Shown: positions 37,797-45,167 of the stretch, piece by piece
Layout: each line of letters begins with the position of its first letter
Position numbering within the stretch: the stretch's first letter is position 1
Assembly: GCF_017874615.1 (NCBI RefSeq)
Contig: NZ_JAGIKV010000001.1
Location: forward strand, 248,001-312,000
Reading direction: 5' to 3'
Origin: Paenibacillus xylanexedens
GTDB lineage: Bacteria; Bacillota; Bacilli; Paenibacillales; Paenibacillaceae
Length of the DNA stretch: 64,000 bases
The notes under the pieces: model-generated
What the model saw: the letters and a program-made list of their open reading frames with translations, nothing else
Database searches by the model: none
What the model was told of the DNA's origin: nothing
Translations under genes and position numbers: made by a program

Positions 37797-38273
37797 TTAG
37801 TGCATTACCCAGATTCCACCAGCCAATACGGAGAGAACCGTGATAAACGTTTGATACACCACATCCATAATGAGATTCCCGATACTGTCTCCATCTGCCT
37901 TGCGATTTTTAATCATGACATAAGTATGTGACCAAAGACCACTTAATCCGTATATGTACATCGTTACCAATACACCAACCCAAAAGTTCCCCTGGAACCA
38001 GATGGCCATAATCCCCATAACTCCAAGCCCTACCTGGGAAAAACCGTATTTAACCTGAAATGGTCCACCAGGCCATCCTAACATTTTGGCTGTCTGATCC
38101 GCTCTGGCAATGTTGACAACATAACCAATCACTCCAACCAATCCAAACGTAACCACAAACTGATGAAGCAGCAACACCCTGCTAATCTCGCTCATTTCCC
38201 CGGGAAAACCTAACACATATAGGTGTACTCCCCCTGAAATTAGACCTAACAACCATAGAACCAAAAACCACAT
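37797..38273 (-). CDS. Small membrane protein, first gene of the cluster operon (DUF6790-like)
   Basis: 158 residues, four or five hydrophobic segments, with a middle stretch MLGWPGGPFQVKYGFSQVGLG and a short polar tail region. It resembles small uncharacterised membrane proteins of the DUF6790 type; no enzymatic motif is visible. It is the first gene after the consensus promoter at 38345-38372, and the megasynthase start lies only 63 bases downstream of its stop, so the two are probably cotranscribed. Whether it acts in product export or immunity, or is an older neighbour, cannot be told. Confidence 0.65.
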   Translation of the reverse strand: MWFLVLWLLGLISGGVHLYVLGFPGEMSEISRVLLLHQFVVTFGLVGVIGYVVNIARADQTAKMLGWPGGPFQVKYGFSQVGLGVMGIMAIWFQGNFWVGVLVTMYIYGLSGLWSHTYVMIKNRKADGDSIGNLIMDVVYQTFITVLSVLAGGIWVMH

Positions 38274-38310
38274 GCCTGTCCCACTCCCGCCGTTTGTTAT
38301 TTGGAATCAT

Positions 38311-38372
38311 TTGTAACTAAATGTACAATCTTGTAGTTAAACACATTATATAATCGCTTTTACATTTGTCAA
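38311..38372 (-). promoter_or_regulatory. Consensus sigma-A promoter of the cluster operon with adjacent operator-like repeats
   Basis: On the minus strand TTGACA (38367-38372) is separated by 16 bases from a perfect TATAAT (38345-38350). Immediately downstream lies an imperfect inverted repeat: TTGTAACTA (plus strand 38311-38319) and TAGTTAAAC (38334-38342). The TTGTAACTA half-site is identical to the half-site of the Rrf2 operator at 38660, which suggests repression over the transcription start. The remaining sequence of this intergenic region up to 38640 is AT-rich with no further gene seen. Confidence 0.75.
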
Positions 38373-38643
38373 TTAATACATAATTTTCTAGTTTGTCGAA
38401 GCTTTTGTCATTTTTCTTCTTCTGTACGCAAACAAGAAAACCATATAGTTCCATTTAACTTGAAAATAATAGGAATTTAGCCCTATTATTACATTAAAAG
38501 GTTTGAAACCTACTTCTTTTTTAACGCTTCAAAAGAACCACAACTCATTTATTTGACATAGCTGATAGTTCAATTATCATCTGTTTGATCATCTACGATT
38601 CCAGAACAACAGCAACTATCCATTAAAATATAATATAAAGGAA

Positions 38644-38680
38644 TTGACATCCGATCGCTTTGTAACTATTATAGTTACAA
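38644..38680 (+). promoter_or_regulatory. Rrf2 gene promoter with perfect 21-bp operator
   Basis: TTGACA (38644-38649), 17 bases, TATTAT (38667-38672) forms a near-consensus sigma-A promoter. A perfect inverted repeat with ten-base arms (TTGTAACTAT and its complement, one central T) spans 38660-38680 and covers the -10 box. The Rrf2 gene starts at 38697. This is a textbook autorepression layout. Confidence 0.82.
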
Positions 38681-38696
38681 CGGTGGTGATTATCCC

Positions 38697-39122
38697 ATGA
38701 GACAAATCAGCAGTCGCTTTTCCATTGCGGTTCATACCCTGTCCCTGATCGCTGTTATGCCCAATGAATGCACCGGAGATGTGATCGCGCAGAGTGTGAA
38801 TACAAATCCCGTGATTATTCGGCGGATTATGTCCAAGTTGAAACAGGCTGGACTGATTGACGTCAGACCCGGTGTGGGCGGTGCTTCCTTGTTGAAAGAT
38901 CCGGCCAACATTACCCTTCTTGATGTATATCGAGCGCTTGAGGTCGTGGAGGATGGGGAATTGTTTAACTTTCACAAACATCCGAATCCGAAATGTCCGG
39001 TCGGCAACATGATTGAACACACCTTGCGTGCCGAACTCATTGAGGCTCAGACAGCCATGGAACAGCGCTTGAATCGTGTAACCATACAGCAGATGATGGA
39101 TCAGATTCATGTATCTGAATAA
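38697..39122 (+). CDS. Rrf2 family transcriptional regulator
   Basis: 141 residues with an N-terminal winged helix (FSIAVHTLSLIAVM, GDVIAQSVNTNPVIIRRIMSKL, then the wing GLIDVRPGVGGASLL). Only two cysteines are present, including KCPVG, so an NsrR/IscR-type three-Cys iron-sulfur cluster is unlikely; YwnA-like Rrf2 proteins are the closest type by eye. GGTGG lies before ATG 38697. The perfect palindrome over its promoter indicates autoregulation, and related half-sites occur before the cluster operon and before the oxidoreductase gene downstream. Its signal may be redox or electrophile stress (inference). Confidence 0.87.
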   Translation: MRQISSRFSIAVHTLSLIAVMPNECTGDVIAQSVNTNPVIIRRIMSKLKQAGLIDVRPGVGGASLLKDPANITLLDVYRALEVVEDGELFNFHKHPNPKCPVGNMIEHTLRAELIEAQTAMEQRLNRVTIQQMMDQIHVSE

Positions 39123-39123
39123 C

Positions 39124-39147
39124 AAAGCTCATTATGAGCTTTTTTTA
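39124..39147 (+). terminator. Terminator after the Rrf2 gene
   Basis: AGCTCA-TTA-TGAGCT followed by seven T, two bases after the stop codon at 39122. Confidence 0.85.
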
Positions 39148-39156
39148 ACCCTTTCG

Positions 39157-39191
39157 TTGTAATCACACCTGTTATAACACCTTTGATTACA
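39157..39191 (+). promoter_or_regulatory. Inverted repeat before the oxidoreductase gene
   Basis: TTGTAATCA (39157-39165) and TGATTACA (39184-39191) form an inverted repeat separated by 18 bases. The TTGTAA part recalls the Rrf2 operator half-site TTGTAACTA. It lies between the Rrf2 terminator and the ribosome site of the gene at 39234, so it may be a second target of the same regulator. No convincing -35/-10 pair was found here. Confidence 0.4.
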
Positions 39192-39233
39192 TCCATATGC
39201 AACCAACAACACATATTATAGGAGGAAAAGAAA

Positions 39234-40091
39234 ATGAAAATTTTGGTTACTGGCGCAACAGGTCAATTGGGTTCACTGGTTGTAGAGGCATTGTTAAAAA
39301 ACAATTCTGCCAAGGATGTGGCAGTAAGTGTACGTAATCCAGAGAAAGCGGAAGCACTCCGCACTCAAGGCGTTGACGTGCGACACGGTAATTTCGATCA
39401 ACCGGAGACGTTGGAGAAAGCTTTCGCTGGTGTAGACCGTCTGTTGCTGATCTCGACTGATGGTGACAATGAAACGCGTATTCGCCAACATCAGGCTGCC
39501 ATTGACACTGCCAAGAACGCAGGCGTGGGTTTCATCGCTTATACAAGCGTTGTGAATGCAGAGAAAAACACCCTTTCCCTGGCGGAAGTTCACCGCGCTA
39601 CAGAAAAAGCTATTCGTGAATCCGGCATACCGTATTCCTTCCTGCGCAACAACTGGTACCTGGAAAATGAAGCAGGCAGTGTGCAAGCCGCTACGCAAGG
39701 TGCACCTTGGGTTCATGCCACCAACAACAGCCAAGTAGGCTGGGCTACCCGCAGTGACTACGCCCATGCTGCTGCAGCTGTACTTGCAGGTGAAGGACAT
39801 GAGAATACCGTGTATGAATTGTCCGGCAAACTACGCACGCAAGCTGAACTGGCTGCCATTGTTGGTGAAGTGCTTGGGCAGGAAATCAACGTGCAAAACG
39901 TGGACGATGCCGCTTACGCTGACATCATGAAAGGTGCAGGTCTACCGGACTTTGTCGTATCGATGCTTGTTGATATGCAAAGTGCCATCCGTGAAGGCGC
40001 ATTGGCTGTAGAGAGTGATACATTAGAGAAATTGCTTGGCCGTCCGGCTCAGCCACTTAGCGAAGGTATTAAAGCAATTGTAGGCAAGTAA
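39234..40091 (+). CDS. NmrA/QorB-like NAD(P)H-dependent oxidoreductase
   Basis: 285-residue atypical short-chain dehydrogenase with the Rossmann motif GATGQLG at residues 7-13. Length and layout (LLISTDGDNETRIRQHQAAIDTA, then YTSVVNAEKN) match the QorB/YtfG quinone oxidoreductases of the NmrA group, which reduce quinones with NADPH in the cytosol. AGGAGG precedes ATG 39234. The adjacent Rrf2 gene and the inverted repeat in front suggest stress-controlled expression. The real substrate is unknown. Confidence 0.85.
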   Translation: MKILVTGATGQLGSLVVEALLKNNSAKDVAVSVRNPEKAEALRTQGVDVRHGNFDQPETLEKAFAGVDRLLLISTDGDNETRIRQHQAAIDTAKNAGVGFIAYTSVVNAEKNTLSLAEVHRATEKAIRESGIPYSFLRNNWYLENEAGSVQAATQGAPWVHATNNSQVGWATRSDYAHAAAAVLAGEGHENTVYELSGKLRTQAELAAIVGEVLGQEINVQNVDDAAYADIMKGAGLPDFVVSMLVDMQSAIREGALAVESDTLEKLLGRPAQPLSEGIKAIVGK

Positions 40092-40105
40092 GTTTTGGAT
40101 ATGAG

Positions 40106-40146
40106 AAAGGGACACACCAACAAATGTTGGATGCGTCCCTTTTTTG
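40106..40146 (+). terminator. Terminator after the NmrA-like gene
   Basis: Stem AAGGGAC / GTCCCTT with an inner CCAAC-AAAT-GTTGG stem, followed by a run of T from 40140. It lies 15 bases after the stop codon at 40091 and before the convergent KptA gene. Confidence 0.85.
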
Positions 40147-40287
40147 GTGTAGCTAACGATCAATACAACGGTATACAACTTGAACGGAAGACTGCACATT
40201 CAATCCATTCATTGCGACTGCTGCAATTCGAGATAGGTATTTATGTTTTCCACAACAGTTCATCACTCATTGCTCACCAGTCACTGC

Positions 40288-40827
40288 TCACTGCTCAAGA
40301 ATATAACGTGCGGGAATATGATCGGCCAGCCAGATATTTTCGTTTCCATGATAAAAGAGGATTCCGTCTGTGGCCGCTTGAGCAGCATTGATTTTCAAAA
40401 TGACAGGCTGATCATCCCGTCTTCGTCCCACCTGATTGGCCGTATCGATATCTGCGGACAGATGTACATATTGCCTTTGCCGCGGCTGTAAGCCATGTTC
40501 CATAATAGAATGCACTGCGCGTGCCGGGGTCCCATGGTACAGGGTTTCCGGTGGCTCAGCAGATATCTTCGATATCTTATGGGGTGTCGAATGTCCATAC
40601 AATGCCCGGATGCGGCCAGAACGGATTTCATGTCTCTTTTTCTCCGAGGCTTGAATCATCTGCTCCAGATCGGCTTGCGTGACTTCCTTCCAGTACGGAC
40701 TTTCATGTAAAGCCACCAGCAATTGCGAGATTTCCACCCAACCCTCTTCGTCCAGTTCCAGCTCATACTCCCATGGTGCATGTCGCAGAGCGTATGAGAG
40801 TTCCTTGCTTAATTTCATCAGATCCAA
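40288..40827 (-). CDS. kptA: RNA 2'-phosphotransferase (KptA/Tpt1)
   Basis: 179 residues if the TTG at 40827 is the start; it lies nine bases after GGGAG, while the longer ATG start at 40845 has no ribosome site before it. Conserved KptA motifs: LSKELSYALRHAPWEYELELDEEGW at the N-terminus, then LYGHS, LYHGT and YVHLSADIDTANQVGRR in the ADP-ribosyltransferase half. The enzyme transfers an RNA 2'-phosphate to NAD+, giving ADP-ribose cyclic phosphate. Its role in bacteria, which lack the yeast splicing pathway, is not settled. The preceding gene codes for an Imm48-like protein. Confidence 0.88.
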   Translation of the reverse strand: MDLMKLSKELSYALRHAPWEYELELDEEGWVEISQLLVALHESPYWKEVTQADLEQMIQASEKKRHEIRSGRIRALYGHSTPHKISKISAEPPETLYHGTPARAVHSIMEHGLQPRQRQYVHLSADIDTANQVGRRRDDQPVILKINAAQAATDGILFYHGNENIWLADHIPARYILEQ

Positions 40828-40858
40828 TACAATCATCTCCCGCATCTATTAAAACCGT

Positions 40859-41299
40859 CTATTTTTGCGATTGAACCGCTGTTAAAATCTCCTGAATGTT
40901 ACGTTCCAATCCTTCATCGTCTTCCTGATTGAATTGGCGGTGTCCATCAATCCCACGTTGGATAATCGTATTCATCACCGGATGAACCTCACGATCGGAA
41001 GCCACCCGAATCAGATCATCGGCAAAATCAACCGCCTGCTGTTCACTGTAATTAAACGGTTTAATCAGCATCCGAATGCTCAAGGCATGGGCCTGCGGCT
41101 CCGCTAGCTGATCCCGATGAGTGATGCCATACACCGCGCCAAAACCAAAAGCAGCCATGACCTGACGCTCCAGTTCTGTCGTCTGTTCCAAAGGCGTGCC
41201 AATCAGCTCACACATTTTGTCCACCATCTGCTCCAGCTCGTTTGCTGCCGCAGCCAGAATTACGTCATTAATATCGTCAGCGTTGATAAAATCAGTCAT
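40859..41299 (-). CDS. Imm48-like immunity-family protein
   Basis: 146 residues from ATG 41299 (GGAG nine bases before); an upstream ATG at 41314 is less well placed. The protein is acidic, soluble and largely helical, with a segment TELERQVMAAFGFGAVYG and the pair HPVMNTIIQRGIDGH. I recognise this as similar to the Imm48 immunity family named from polymorphic-toxin loci, but without a search this is only a likely match. No toxin gene is visible next to it; the stop is 31 bases before the KptA start, so the two may be cotranscribed. Confidence 0.55.
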   Translation of the reverse strand: MTDFINADDINDVILAAAANELEQMVDKMCELIGTPLEQTTELERQVMAAFGFGAVYGITHRDQLAEPQAHALSIRMLIKPFNYSEQQAVDFADDLIRVASDREVHPVMNTIIQRGIDGHRQFNQEDDEGLERNIQEILTAVQSQK

Positions 41300-41511
41300 A
41301 TTGGTTTTCTCCATTTCTGCACCGTATTTGATCCATTCTCTCAGACTCTATGAGAACATTGTATCGGAGTTGGGGTGTTCGTTTCAAATTCATCTATAGG
41401 TGGAGCTGTTAATCACGGCATGATTCATCGTCTGGCTCACTCCGAGACGAACTCCATAAAATATAACGTCATTCAATTACATCCGATTCCCTATAACATA
41501 ATAAATAACAA

Positions 41512-41551
41512 AAAAACCAAATCTCCTCTTTTATAAGTCGACTTGGTTTAA
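41512..41551 (-). terminator. Terminator after the Ser/Thr kinase gene
   Basis: On the minus strand AAACCAAGTC pairs with GATTTGGTTT (one mismatch) and continues into seven T. It lies about 60 bases after the kinase stop. A second, longer-range inverted repeat CCTCTTTTATAA / TTATAAAAGAGG (about 41525-41536 and 41587-41598) brackets it. The rest of 41300-41607 holds no gene that I can support. Confidence 0.75.
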
Positions 41552-41607
41552 TCTATTGTACGAATATGCTCATCTAGCATACCATTTTATAAAAGAGGTG
41601 TTATAAC

Positions 41608-42597
41608 TCAAGCCATCTCATGTTGCTTTTTCGACTCCACTTCATAGACCTGCGTATGTTGATTCTCGGCTAAAGACCATTCCACTGTACCTGGCTTGCG
41701 CACTTTCCATACCCAGGCTTGAACTCGTAGCGAGCTTCTGACCCAAGCTAAGGAAGCACAGCGTTTCTCAGAACGAACCGTCAACCCCCAATGAATAACA
41801 CGAGCGAGCCAAGGATTCACATACTCATTATGTGAGCGAACAGATGGCAATTCATCCTGGAACAACCGCTGTTTCACGTCCATAGGGGGTTGCCCGCATG
41901 TCCAATAATGGAGCAGAGCTGCCAAACTATAGATGTCCGACATCGGTCCCTGACTAGATTTCTCCGAATAAAACTCCAGCGGAGAATAACCTGCCGATGT
42001 AAATATCACCTGTTTCTCTCCGGATTGCATAGGCCAACGGGTAGCTGAGCCAAAGTCCAGAAGTTTGGGTGTACCATCCTCCATGACCATAATGTTGGAA
42101 GGTTTCACATCCCGGTGAAGAATGCCTTGCTTATGTATGTAATCCAATGTATCCACCAGTGGAAGCAGCGTCTCCGTTATGAAGGCAGCATCAAGAGCAT
42201 GATTATGTTCATTTAAATACTCGGTCAATGTGATTCCCGTGCAGTATTCCATAACGAGATACCCCGTACCATTCGCTTCAAAATGATCCAAATATGATAC
42301 AATATGAGGATGATCCAGTTTCGATAACAGTTCACCTTCGAGTAAAAATGCACCAAGCAACTCCTGGTATTGCCCACCGTATCCACGCGAAGAGCAGAAC
42401 ACCCCTCGCTTGTCTGCCTGCCGTTCAGCCATTCTCTGTGGGAAAAATTCCTTAATGGCTACTTTTGCACCTGTGTTACGATCTCGCCCTGCATATACAA
42501 TAGCCAACTCACTGCTGGCTAATACCTGTCTTACCTGATATGTATCATTTATAATCACATTGCGCTGCAATGTCATTTTACAATTGTCTTTTCTCAT
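41608..42597 (-). CDS. Orphan serine/threonine protein kinase
   Basis: 329-residue Hanks-type kinase. Catalytic motifs: VAIKEFFP (ATP-binding Lys), HRDVKPSNIM (catalytic loop), LLDFGSA (metal-binding Asp) and SPLEFY in place of APE. The glycine-rich loop reads VLASSELAIVYAG and lacks its usual glycines, though related bacterial kinases also vary there. No membrane segment or PASTA repeat follows; the C-terminal ~60 residues are basic and of unknown fold. It therefore appears cytosolic and is not PrkC. AAGAGGT lies six bases before ATG 42597. A long inverted repeat sits in its leader. Confidence 0.85.
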   Translation of the reverse strand: MRKDNCKMTLQRNVIINDTYQVRQVLASSELAIVYAGRDRNTGAKVAIKEFFPQRMAERQADKRGVFCSSRGYGGQYQELLGAFLLEGELLSKLDHPHIVSYLDHFEANGTGYLVMEYCTGITLTEYLNEHNHALDAAFITETLLPLVDTLDYIHKQGILHRDVKPSNIMVMEDGTPKLLDFGSATRWPMQSGEKQVIFTSAGYSPLEFYSEKSSQGPMSDIYSLAALLHYWTCGQPPMDVKQRLFQDELPSVRSHNEYVNPWLARVIHWGLTVRSEKRCASLAWVRSSLRVQAWVWKVRKPGTVEWSLAENQHTQVYEVESKKQHEMA

Positions 42598-42644
42598 AAC
42601 AGACCTCTTTTCAACCTTGTCGATCGGAAGACTTTCCGCGTAAA

Positions 42645-42708
42645 TGCATCACTTGGTTTAACCAGTCAGCAATTCATCGCCAACTATACATATAAACCAA
42701 ATGATGCA
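42645..42708 (-). promoter_or_regulatory. Long inverted repeat in the kinase leader
   Basis: TGCATCACTTGGTTT (42645-42659) and AAACCAAATGATGCA (42694-42708) are complementary at 14 of 15 positions and enclose 34 bases. The repeat lies 48 bases before the kinase start. It is too far from a T-run to be a terminator and could form an mRNA structure or bind a regulator. I see no gene elsewhere in 42598-42896. Confidence 0.5.
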
Positions 42709-42896
42709 ATTTGAAACACCTTAACGCGAAATATTTAAATATTAATGATATCAAGCCTTCTTCGTTCTACTGCTAATCCCTATCTACACTATTCTATAGA
42801 AGAAAAGCATTCTCTTATATAGAGTATCGACAGATGGATGTAATTACTTTATTAAACTGGAGAAAAACATTTCCCATCCTTCATTTACAGCTTTTA

Positions 42897-43766
42897 TTAA
42901 TAATTATTCTGTAAAAAACGCCCGATTTCCTCGTTCATCTGAACCAATACGTCCTGTGAAGGAAAATGTCCTGTATCATACTTGATGGCTTCTACATTCG
43001 TAATAATCTTTTGAGCTCGCTCAATACACTTATCCGCTGGGAAAAAGACATCCTTCTCTCCTACCAATAACAAGGTTGGTGACGTATAATTCACCAGTTC
43101 TTCTCGCTCCGTGAGCTTGGGCAGATCCTGATCTATGCTGACGTATTTAAAAAGTTTACCGATAATGTTTTTATCCATTTCTTTCATGCAGTTGCACGAC
43201 ATGTTGTCCGTAATTTTTTGCAAAGAAGATGGTGAAGACGTCATGCGATACTTGACGAGTGGCAACGTGATATCCTGAGCTGTTTTAATTTTGGAATTGA
43301 CCGCAAGACCAGCAGGAGCAACCAATACAGCACACGAGATGCGTTCCGGAATATAGGTAGCCAGTCTGAGAATAATGCCTCCTCCAAACGATGGGCCGAT
43401 AAATGCACTCTTTTCGATATCATAGTGATCCAGCAGATCCGATACCCATAATGCCAAGCTATCAAACCGTGTCGAGATACTCGCTTCCTCACTATAACCA
43501 GGATGGCCAATCGTATCAGGAGCAATAATCCGGTATTCTTTAAATAAAGAAGAGAACCAGGACAACGTCATCGGATTCACACAATTACCGCCTTGGAGAA
43601 TAAATAACGGCTTGCCATCTAGAGGACCCGTCAGTAAAACATGTGTCTTTCCAAAACGCGTCTCTACATACTCCCGAGTAAATTCCTCACCCAACTCGTT
43701 CAAATAAATCTCATACTCTTCAAGTATGCTGCTCTTGCCTTCTTCACTTCTATAAATGGAACTCAT
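42897..43766 (-). CDS. Alpha/beta hydrolase
   Basis: 289 residues from ATG 43766 (AGGAGG six bases upstream); a TTG five codons earlier lies within the ribosome site. The serine nucleophile is in IGPSFGGG (near residue 126), Asp in LLLVGEKDVFFP and His in YDTGHFP, a complete catalytic triad. The oxyanion region reads LQGG and the substrate is not predictable. Neighbours are not clearly linked in function. Confidence 0.82.
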   Translation of the reverse strand: MSSIYRSEEGKSSILEEYEIYLNELGEEFTREYVETRFGKTHVLLTGPLDGKPLFILQGGNCVNPMTLSWFSSLFKEYRIIAPDTIGHPGYSEEASISTRFDSLALWVSDLLDHYDIEKSAFIGPSFGGGIILRLATYIPERISCAVLVAPAGLAVNSKIKTAQDITLPLVKYRMTSSPSSLQKITDNMSCNCMKEMDKNIIGKLFKYVSIDQDLPKLTEREELVNYTSPTLLLVGEKDVFFPADKCIERAQKIITNVEAIKYDTGHFPSQDVLVQMNEEIGRFLQNNY

Positions 43767-43843
43767 GTCTGCCTCCTGCAATATATACTCAAATACCCCA
43801 TTCTATTGAATGGACTTGCTAATCAATGGACCAAAAAGATAAA

Positions 43844-43869
43844 GAGGGCCTGCAGATGACAGGCTCCTC
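43844..43869 (-). terminator. Terminator after the RNase H gene
   Basis: On the minus strand GAGGAGCCTG pairs with CAGGCCCTC, followed by TTTATCTTTTT. It lies about 110 bases after the RNase H stop, before the hydrolase gene. Confidence 0.6.
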
Positions 43870-43976
43870 CATATGTTTAACTAATCATATTCAGATGATT
43901 ATAGAGCGGAAACTGGAAATTGTAAATAACGATTCTAATAGACCAGAAATTAAGGAGGCATCCTTTGGAAAAATCC

Positions 43977-44630
43977 CTACTTCCGGCCGTAATCTGCCTT
44001 GATTTCGCCCCACTGTTTGGTCTGCCATTTTAGCACTTTATTGCTATACGTATTCGTCTGGAGCCACTGCTCCGCACGGTCAATCATCAGCCAGATTTCT
44101 TCCGTGGAGTTGTCTCTTGGTAACGTTGTGGCTACTTTTTTCTGCTTTAGCCATTTCATGGCATTGACCGAGTCGGTATACACCGTTTTGGTACTGCCTT
44201 CCTTTTTCAGATGTGCGAGGGCATGTACAATGGCTAAAAATTCACCCAGATTGTTCGTGCCTCTGGAGATCGGTCCGACGGAGAAAATAACCTCACCGGT
44301 GCGGGTGTCTACCCCTTTGTATTCTACAGGTCCGGGGTTACCACGTGTGCCCACATCAACAGAGATGCTGTCGTAATCCACTTCCTCTGACGTTTCCATG
44401 CCAGCACTTCTTCCGCTACCAGCCGATTTTGTCTTCGACGCTCCGCCTGCACTTGATCCCCAATTTCCCTTCCACCCAGCACGATACGCTTCTTCTGCGG
44501 CTGCTTTGGACTCATAGGATTTATATTTTGCTCCGGTATAATGATCCGTCTGCGCTTTGCAATCTGCCCATGTGTTATACACACCCGGCTTCTTGCCTTC
44601 CCAGACAACATAGTATTTCTGTTTTGCCAC
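43977..44630 (-). CDS. rnhA: Ribonuclease H1 with N-terminal viroplasmin domain
   Basis: 217 residues. The N-terminal ~50 residues (YYVVWEGKKPGVYNTWADCK) form the viroplasmin/HBD-like hybrid-binding domain. A Ser/Gly-rich linker (about 55-80) leads to the RNase H domain, where the four acidic catalytic residues are visible: Asp in SISVDVGTRGNPG, Glu in NNLGEFLA, Asp in YTDSVNAM and Asp in IKADYGRK. It degrades the RNA strand of RNA-DNA hybrids in the cytosol. Confidence 0.9.
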   Translation of the reverse strand: MAKQKYYVVWEGKKPGVYNTWADCKAQTDHYTGAKYKSYESKAAAEEAYRAGWKGNWGSSAGGASKTKSAGSGRSAGMETSEEVDYDSISVDVGTRGNPGPVEYKGVDTRTGEVIFSVGPISRGTNNLGEFLAIVHALAHLKKEGSTKTVYTDSVNAMKWLKQKKVATTLPRDNSTEEIWLMIDRAEQWLQTNTYSNKVLKWQTKQWGEIKADYGRK

Positions 44631-44770
44631 TGTGACCCGCTCCTTTGTTCACTTCATCAATACCCTATTGTATACGATCCGGTGGGCGGAATGAAAGCTA
44701 TGGATTCAGCCAACTGCATAATCCCTCCAACTCCAGAACAGCCTAAGAAACAAAGCGCATACTGGAATAG

Positions 44771-45028
44771 AAAGGAATATACGTATACTGGATATGGAAA
44801 TCTGTTTTACTTGTACTTATCGGCATAATTCTGCTGCGCATTGCAGGACGCAAGTCGATCTCACAGATGAGTGTCGCCACAACCGTCATCATGATCTCCA
44901 TCGGAACAACGATTGTACAGCCCATCGCAAATCATGAGCTTGGCATAGCGATAACTCCTCAGATATTTTCCAAGAAGTTAGCAAAGGTGCTCATGCTCAT
45001 CCCGTTGATCCTAAGCTTCAATAGTTAA
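44771..45028 (+). pseudogene. Relic of a YetF/DUF421 membrane protein gene
   Basis: An 86-codon open stretch reads [39 protein letters not shown] and [13 protein letters not shown], the N-terminal membrane segment and RKSISQM motif of the YetF/DUF421 family. No usable start codon lies between the upstream in-frame TAG (44768) and the homology. After about 55 codons the similarity stops and a short unrelated tail ends at TAA. Full family members have about 150-230 residues, so this is a remnant truncated at both ends. Confidence 0.6.
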
Positions 45029-45043
45029 TCCCTACCCCCATCT

Positions 45044-45102
45044 AAAAAACAAAAGACCAGCCCTGTGAGCACTCAACAACATCGCTCCGACAGGTACGGT
45101 CT
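45044..45102 (-). terminator. Terminator after the siderophore ATPase gene
   Basis: On the minus strand AGACC...CCTGT pairs with ACAGG...GGTCT and is followed by TTTTGTTTTTT. It lies 66 bases after the stop of the ATPase gene at 45168. Confidence 0.75.
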
Positions 45103-45167
45103 ATGTTCACTTCAATTGATATTTCGAAAGATTTCTCCACGTCATCCAAACGAAGATATAGTCCCAA

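Noticed and set aside
3989..38273. Calling the cluster zwittermicin, iturin, paenilamicin or another named pathway
   Set aside because: It shares enzyme families with these, but module order and the mix of parts differ from what I know of each, and no search could be run.
40250..40310. Short tandem repeat (TGAGCARTGA-like units) at the end of kptA
   Set aside because: Only three or four imperfect units over the stop codon; no arrangement like CRISPR or a mobile element end.
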